64,000 nt of DNA, from assembly GCF_021134715.1 (NCBI RefSeq), contig NC_060026.1, positions 13,507,001-13,571,000 of the forward strand, written 5' to 3'. The translations under genes were made by a program, and so were the position numbers. Positions 57,165 through 64,000 of this stretch are shown here, piece by piece. The notes beneath the pieces are model-generated. The model did not search any database and had not been told where the DNA came from. It saw nothing but the letters and a program-made list of their open reading frames with translations. How positions within the stretch are numbered: position 1 is the stretch's first letter; every line of letters starts with the position of its first letter. Source of the stretch: Daphnia pulex (taxonomy: Eukaryota; Arthropoda; Branchiopoda; Diplostraca; Daphniidae).

Positions 57165-60100
57165 ATGAAGAAAAGTGTCGAACTCTCGTCGGAGGTGTTT
57201 CTTACGTCACACCGTTTGGATAGTGAAAATGAAACAAATAATAATAACGGTGGGGTTGCTAATGGTGTCATCGTACGCAATGCGATTAAAAGTTACGGTG
57301 TCGGAAGTAATCGCTACGTTATACTAAACGGATTAAACATGACAGTGAAAAAAGGGACAATGTAAGTAAAATTGATTGATTGAACCAAGTGAATTATTTA
57401 GCCGTTAATCAACTGTAACAGAAATATAGCGAAATAAAATTATTTATTTCTATTACTTTGGCAAAGAGAAACTATAAAACATTCACGCTACTTTCGTTAG
57501 GGAAAAGTGTCAGGTGCGAATGGGAAAATTGAATGGCGTATCACGAAACCGCCGAAAGCCATTACTTTCTCCTGACTGTTTTTATAACTATATTTAAAGG
57601 ATTTAGTAGCAATTTGAATAAACTATAAACGCCCATACTCCCACCATAAATAATGCATCTCAAACAAATCTTGATGTTATGTCTAAACATTTTATTTTTT
57701 AAACTTGACAATTATTTCTTACTGTTTTGGGGTTTTGTCTGTTTTACAGTTACGGATTGCTGGGGGCCAGCGGCTGCGGTAAGACAACACTGTTAAGTTG
57801 TCTCGTCGGACGACGAACCTTAAATAACGGAGAGGTACTCGTCCTGGGACATGAGCCGGGCTCTCCTAACAGCGGAATTCCCGGACCGCAGGTCGGCTAC
57901 ATGCCACAGGAATTGGCACTGTACGACTATTTTACCATCAAGGAAACCCTGGAATATTTCGGGCGCATTTACAAATTGAAAAGTGCTTTTGTGAAATCGC
58001 AATTGAAGTTTCTGTCCAATTTATTGGATCTACCCTCGTGTGATCGTTACGTCAAGACGCTGAGTGGCGGACAGCAACGGCGCGTCTCGTTCGCCGTCGC
58101 TTTGTTTCACGATCCTGATTTGCTCATCTTGGACGAACCGACAGTCGGCGTTGATCCTTTATTGAGTAACAGGTAAAATATTTTCATTTCCGCCATTTTT
58201 GTTTTGACTTTTCTTTCAGTTTATGTTACCTACCCTTTTTGAAAACGATTTTGAGAAAGGATAGGTGAGCTTGGTATTTTGCTAACCCATCCTTATGTAA
58301 GGGTAGTTGAAAGCTATTCCATGTAGGAGAGGGGGTAGGCAAAGTTTTGCTTCAACTCTTAGTTCGAGTACAATTTTTCAGTGCGCAAAAATGGTTCCGT
58401 TGAAGCAGTTCTCATTTCTGTGTCGTCAATTATTTAACAAAAAGGGATAATTGTCCAGTGATTTAGTGATTTTTAATTTACATGATAATGTTTAAATTGT
58501 TCATTTTTAATTTACAGCATTTGGAATCATCTTGTGCGTCTAAGTGTCGACCATGGAAAAACGGTGATCGTCACGACTCACTACATCGAAGAAGCAAAAC
58601 AATCGCACACGGTAGGAACTTCTATTAACTCATTTTCTAATTTTTGCTTTGGTAAAATTCGCATTCATTTTTTTTAATGTCTAAAAGTTTATCTTATTAT
58701 CTGTTAAAAATAAGAGGGGAAACGTATACTGTTGCGTGACTTTTGAACTAACCGAGTGCGTAATTGAAATCCTGGTTTTTCCAAGCTGGTTTTTTCCACT
58801 GGATTTTACATGACCCCAATAATAGCAGATGTTTGAGCTTTTAATAAGATAAGTCGTTTATTTTGTCTAGAAATAGTTATATTTAAAATGACCTTGATAG
58901 AAATGGTTGAAAACGAATTTTAGATTGGAATGATGCGATCCGGCCGTTTGCTGGTCGAAGAGTTGCCGGCAAATTTGTTGAGAGATTACGGACTTTCTTC
59001 ATTAGAAGATGTTTTCCTGAAGCTTTGCCTGAAAGACGATGGCAATGTTCCAGCCGGCCAATCGACTGAATTGCCCAATATTGTAGCTTTAAAAGACACT
59101 GACCAAATCAGTGCCCAACAGCCACCAAATGGGCATGTAAACATGTCCGTCCAACAAGGTACGGTACATCTCTATTAGACCAAAACCCAAAAAGGTGTTA
59201 AACCCGATAGCGATGTAACAGTTGTCATTTAAATATTCTTTTGTTTTTAGTAAGAATTCCGTCTTCCAGCAAACGACAATCTTTTAAAATGGCACTGCCG
59301 TCTCCTCATCGGGTCGGCGCACTCATCCGGAAAAATTATTTGCTGTCGTTTCGAAATATCGGGTGGGACAATTGCTATTATTTTTAATTGTTTATTAATC
59401 GCTAAATCTTTGCGATTTTTATCCGCAGGATATTTTTATTCACGTACTTGTTGCCGGCCTTGCAAGCAGCCCTATTCAATGTGACCCTTGGGCACGAGCC
59501 AATGGGCCTGAAAATGGCCGTCGTCAATGAAGAAATCGATCCGAGTCTGGGCCGCGTTTGCAACTACACGACAGATTGCGCTTATTCGATGCTCAGCTGT
59601 CGCTACCTTCGCTACATCAATAACAACATCATTCAGGTTGAATAATTGATTTTTAAAAAATTATATGAGCTACTACAAAGGATTTAATTTACGCAGGTTC
59701 CATATGAGAATGTATCCGCCGCTATAGAAGCGGGAAGACATGGGAAAGTCTGGGGTGTCATCCACTTCGGGAAGAATTTCACTCAAGAATTTGAGATGCG
59801 ACAGTCGAACGGCGATTCGGCGGAATTGGACAATATCATCCGCAGTCGAATCAGCATCAACATGGATTCTTCCAGTGAGTTGCTGGTTAAATCTTAAAAA
59901 ATTAACCGGATTTAAAATGTAAATTTCAATTACAGATCAGCAGATTGACGTGTTTATTGAAAAATGGCTAGTGGAAGCATTTGAAAATTTTATTCAAGAT
60001 TTCTTGAAGGTCTGCGGAAACGTACCAGAAGCTGGTTACTTGCCTATCGTGGTAACAAAAATCTGTTTTTAAATTTGTTTAAATTTAAGTATATTATTAT

Positions 60101-60969
60101 TTCCCGAAATAATTGAACCAAATCTTTTAGTTTCTCGATCCAGTTTATGGCCAGAAAAATACCCCTTTCACTGAATTTATGGCCCCCGGTCTTATTATCT
60201 CGTAAGTTTCATTACGTAATCACTTAATCATTTTTATAACGATGGCTATTATTTTGCATCCAGAATTGTGTACAACATGGCTGTGGCCTTAACAGCCGGT
60301 GTTTTCATCACTGAAAGAAAACAAGGACTCATCGACCGCAGTCTAGTGGCAGGTATATTTACAAAACCAAATTGTATTTGTGTTGAATCTAAATCGAACG
60401 TTTCACAGGTGTTCAGATGCCTGAGATCTTGCTGAGCTACTTGATAAACCAGTTTACCATCATCATTGGCCAAACCGCTTTGGTGTACCTGTTCATGTTA
60501 ATGGTGTTCAAGATTCCTTGTCAGGGCGATTTGGCGCTAGCCATTTTGATCACTCTTCTCCAAGGGCTTGTCGGCATTTCTTTCGGTAAAATATTTTGTT
60601 CTTTTCCTAAATTGAATTCAGGTAAATTATTTCTGTTATTATTGCGCCATTTTGAATGAAGGACTGCTGATATCCACCGGATGCGATAACGAAATGGGAG
60701 CCCTTTCACTCTCGCAGGCCAGTTTTCTTCCGTTGTTAGTTATAAGTGGAATTTGCTGGCCGATTGAAGGTATGCCTTTCTACCTGCGCAAAATCGCATA
60801 CGCCATGCCCTTGACGTACGCCATCGAATCTGTCAGATGCATTTTCGCAAGAGGCTGGGGTGTGGAGCAGCCCAACGTCTACGCCGGAATTTTAGTTAGT
60901 TGCGGATGGATTTTGACTTTTCTCGTTCTCTGCTTGGTTGTCGCTCGCGTCCGCAACTCTTCCAGTTAA
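57165..60969 (+). CDS. ABC half-transporter, subfamily H (ABCH)
   Basis: Twelve exons: 57165-57361, 57750-58172, 58518-58611, 58924-59158, 59251-59362, 59429-59636, 59697-59874, 59936-60051, 60131-60201, 60264-60352, 60409-60585, 60662-60969; 735 residues. The nucleotide-binding domain comes first: Walker A GASGCGKTT (71-79), Q-loop region VGYMPQELALYDYFTIKE, signature LSGGQQRR (170), Walker B LLILDEPT and the H-loop VTTHYIEEA. The membrane half follows, with one segment (FTYLLPALQAALF), a large loop with CNYTTDC, and five more segments, ending VLCLVVARVRNSSS. The SGIPGPQVGYMPQ block and the NBD-first half-size layout point to ABCH, an arthropod group close to ABCG and linked to lipid and cuticle-barrier transport. 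The start was set at the ATG giving MKKSVELSSEV. Confidence 0.9.
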
Positions 60970-62272
60970 TAGAACATTTTACTTTGGCCAGTTCCAGTGA
61001 AGTATTCTACTGATTGAATTAGATTTCTATCATTCACCCTTGCGCTCTTTTATTATGGCTATATTCTATGTGCAGGCATATGTCGTGTTAGATAATTTGT
61101 TATCCCAACAGCCCCTAGAATAACCACTATTTTTTTACATCCATTTGGTTGGAATTTTGGTTAACTTGAATATCTTACTGGCTCCTCGGGAAAATTAATT
61201 TACTACCTGTACGTACGTGTAAATTTTAGAATATGTACTGTATGCGTAATAGATTAGCCCATGTATACACCGTTATTAATTGAATTTACCACAAATTAAT
61301 GAGAATTTCAAGAAGGCAAGTGAAAATTCGTGATCAGGAGAAATAAGATTTTAGACGAAAACCACTGCTTGTAATTTACCTGTTAATAAGCGATTAACTT
61401 CCTTTCTATTTCTATGTAAGATGACTTATATTGCTACACATTTAAGAACTTGGGTTTGTGGTTGTTATACGGAAAACGGCACTTTAAATTTCCCGATCCG
61501 AAATGACCATTTTCTGCTCTACCCAAACGCAAATGAAAACAGGAGAAACGACGGTTTGCATGAGGGTATTACGTGTCACCGTATTACTTTATCTAGGTTA
61601 ATGTCAGCTGAAACTGGTTGAGAAATTAGATTTTGGAAAGAAGAACGAGTTTTTTTTTTCTGCTATAACACACTAGTTCAGTTCTAAACCACGTCCATGT
61701 TTGTAAGTTGCGAACTAAATAAGAAGGTGAATGGTTATTTTTAGAAAGAACCGTACTTTCAAAACATTTAGCCTGTTAAAACTATACCAAAGACGATATA
61801 ATGAAATGTTTAACAAGACCCCAGCAGACGTGTATAATGTTGACAGAATATTGATTTGATTACAGTAAATTTATTGATTAAAATCGTACACGTTTTGGTT
61901 TAAAATGCCAATAAGTCCTTGAGTTTTGCTAATATTTCAATTAAAGCATTTTGATTTTTGCGTAAAATTCAAAAGGATCCTCTTGCTATTCATTTGCATT
62001 TAGAAATTTTAATTAACTTGTGCTTCAATGCTGTTTTTATTAGGCATTGTACACTTTCACCTATAGTACCTAAAGGGCCACAAAAGGCGAAAGGGAAATT
62101 GTTCAAAAACCGGTTAGTTTAAAGAAGTGAAAAAAATGACGCCTTTTCATTTTCGTGTTCAAACTGCTATGGGAAAATAATATTCACTAGGGTCTAGCTA
62201 TTGATCAAGTGTTGTTCTCATATTTCATCCTTCTATTGTTTTCCCCGATCCATTAAAAAATCGTCAACGAAA
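60970..62272. other. Spacer between tandem ABCH genes
   Basis: AT-rich 3' flank of the first and 5' flank of the second transporter gene. No supported exon. Confidence 0.45.
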
Positions 62273-64000
62273 ATGACGGAAAATGTCATTGAAGAATCGG
62301 CGGATGTGCTCTCCCCTCCTCACCGGATTGCTAACGAAAACAACAACCCCAGTGATTCTTGTGTTTACGGTGTTCTCGTCCGCAACGCGACCAAGACATT
62401 CGGATCTGGAAGTAAAAAATGTGCAGTTCTGCAAGGACTGAACTTGTCTGTTAAAAGGGGATCGATGTAAGAAACGCTATTCCGTCCCAATTTTATTTAT
62501 AATTCTGGGAAATTGCAATGAAAAGATTCCGTACGGTAGGATAAACTAATAACTAAAACTATGTCAACATTTTTTAAAAATAGATACGGATTGCTAGGAC
62601 CCAGCGGCTGTGGAAAGACGACACTGCTAAGTTGCCTCGTCACTTTACGCTCCTTAAACAGTGGGACGATTCAGGTGTTGGGACACGAACCAGGCTCTCC
62701 CAAAAGCGGAGTTCCCGGACCGCAGGTTGGCTACATGCCACAAGAATTGGCCCTGTACGGCGACTTCACCATCAAGGAGACACTTACATACTTTGGTCGC
62801 CTTTACAAATTGAAAGCGACTTTTATGAAATCGCAATTGAAATTTCTGACCAGTTTACTGGATCTGCCAACGAGTAATCGTTACGTCAAGACGCTGAGTG
62901 GCGGACAGCAACGGCGCGTCTCGTTTGCCGTCGCTTTGTTTCACGATCCTGATTTGCTCATCTTGGACGAACCGACAGTTGGCGTTGATCCTTTGCTTAG
63001 GCACAGGTAATTTTGTTCAATTTGCCATTGTTATTCTAAATCATTAAAATTTTCTTATTTGACAATGCGCAGCATTTGGAACCACCTTGTCCGCCAAAGT
63101 GTCGACCATGGCAAAACGGTGATCGTCACGACTCACTACATCGAAGAAGCAAGACAAGCCAACACGGTATGAAAAATTACATTTAAATCTTACCATTACA
63201 CGTAATATAAATGCTGTTGGATTTTTAGATTGGATTGATGCGTTGCGGTCGTTTATTAGTCGAAGATTCGCCCGAAAATCTGTTAAGGAATTATGGACTC
63301 TCAACATTGGAGGATGTTTTCCTTCAACTCAGCAGAAAGGAAAATTCTAAAAATCCAGAAGTCGAATCTGCAGAGATTGAAGCAAATATGGCCAGCATGA
63401 TTCCGGGTTCCAGTGAGTCAGACCCCAACACCGGCGTAGCGCAAACTCTGCCATTTCATGAAATCGCCAGAGTTTCCGTAACCAATTTGGACCGTCAGTG
63501 TGACATAAATGGAATTGCATTCCCATCGACTGGTTGCTCTTCTCCTACAGTAGGAAATCATTCATGATCTTTAATGCACTTAATTTTTAATTTATTTTGT
63601 GACCCCAGAACAGGCAAACAAGCCCTTGTGCACCCATACTACATACTACATCCGGAAGTGCATTATTGGAAGAAAAATGGGAAATATTCAAAAAGGTCCT
63701 GCCATCCCCCTATCGTGTTGGGGTCCTTGTTCGGAAGAATTACTTGGTATCCATTCGTTTTACATTGTGAGTTTCTTTTTTTAGTATTTAAACAGCGAAC
63801 TGTTGATTTAATTAACAATTTAAATATTTGTGATGTTGAAGATTATTTCTTGCGACTTTCTTCGTGCCCGCCATTCAAACGTATATCTTTAACATATGCA
63901 TCGGACAAGACATGACTGCCCTCAAAATGGCCATTGTTAATGAGGAAATCGATGTGAACCAGGGTCATCTATGCAACAATGCGACTGATTGCTCGTATTT
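62273..64000 (+). CDS. ABC half-transporter, subfamily H (ABCH), tandem paralog, 5' part
   Basis: Six exons visible: 62273-62466, 62584-63006, 63073-63166, 63229-63549, 63609-63766, 63842 to the edge. The gene continues past the window. It starts MTENVIEESADVL, and its NBD has Walker A GPSGCGKTT, LSGGQQRR and LLILDEPT, all intact. Exons 2 and 3 have the same lengths as in the upstream copy (423 and 94 bases) and introns keep position and phase. The linker after the NBD is longer than in the first copy. Exon 4 is taken to end at ACA|GTAGGA, giving a 59-bp intron; a GT at 63479 is an alternative. The first membrane segment (LFLATFFVPAIQTYIF) and MAIVNEEID match the paralog. Confidence 0.85.

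Overview
The window looks like nuclear DNA of a small, intron-rich arthropod genome, most likely a branchiopod crustacean of the Daphnia type. Evidence: many GT-AG introns of about 55-75 bp, dense genes on both strands, an arthropod-type ABC transporter family (ABCH), GNBP-like family-16 glucanases, and a local cluster of secreted C1q-domain proteins. No prokaryotic features, tRNA or rRNA genes or CRISPR arrays were seen. Gene models were built by hand from splice sites, reading phase and recognised protein families; nothing was aligned or searched.

Layout. 1-315 (-): 5' end of a GH16 glucanase gene. 1530-4558 (+): CASC3/Barentsz, an exon-junction-complex core protein, tail-to-tail with LETMD1 (4792-6520, -), which has one GC-AG intron and a MITE-like insertion. 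7275-7745 (+): unknown secreted protein. 8262-9897 (+): complete GH16 glucanase, tail-to-tail with an intronless secreted polysaccharide-lyase-like gene (9998-10864, -). 11271-12890 (-): mitochondrial malate dehydrogenase, head-to-head with TMEM209 (13185-15322, +). 15818-17519 (+): NOB1. 18412-23264 (-): Acinus. 24330-26074 (+): mitochondrial aspartate aminotransferase. 26523-27191 (-): unknown single-pass membrane protein. 28336-31902 (-): a secreted phospholipase A2 made of short exons and therefore easy to miss. 36550-45439 (+): neurabin/spinophilin. 47186-56341 (-): a cluster of large secreted coiled-coil/C1q proteins with two dead copies. 57165-60969 and 62273 to the right edge (+): two tandem ABCH half-transporters, the second cut by the window.

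How genes relate. MDH2 and GOT2 both belong to the malate-aspartate shuttle but are about 11 kb apart with unrelated genes between, so this is probably chance. CASC3 and Acinus both act around the exon junction complex. The GH16 and lyase-like genes are plausible digestive or recognition enzymes for algal or microbial polysaccharides. The C1q cluster is the most lineage-specific part. One gene joins a large unrecognised N-terminal region to a row of symmetric phase 1-1 coiled-coil exons and a C1q head. Its neighbour joins a Caspr/neurexin-IV-like region to the same head. Truncated copies show recent turnover.

The best candidates for new biology are the C1q/coiled-coil family with its exon cassettes, the phospholipase A2 with its very long N-terminal region, and several traces of intron and gene evolution: an intron bounded by 13-bp direct repeats, an intron present in only one of two glucanase paralogs, and patchy near-identity between the two ABCH genes.
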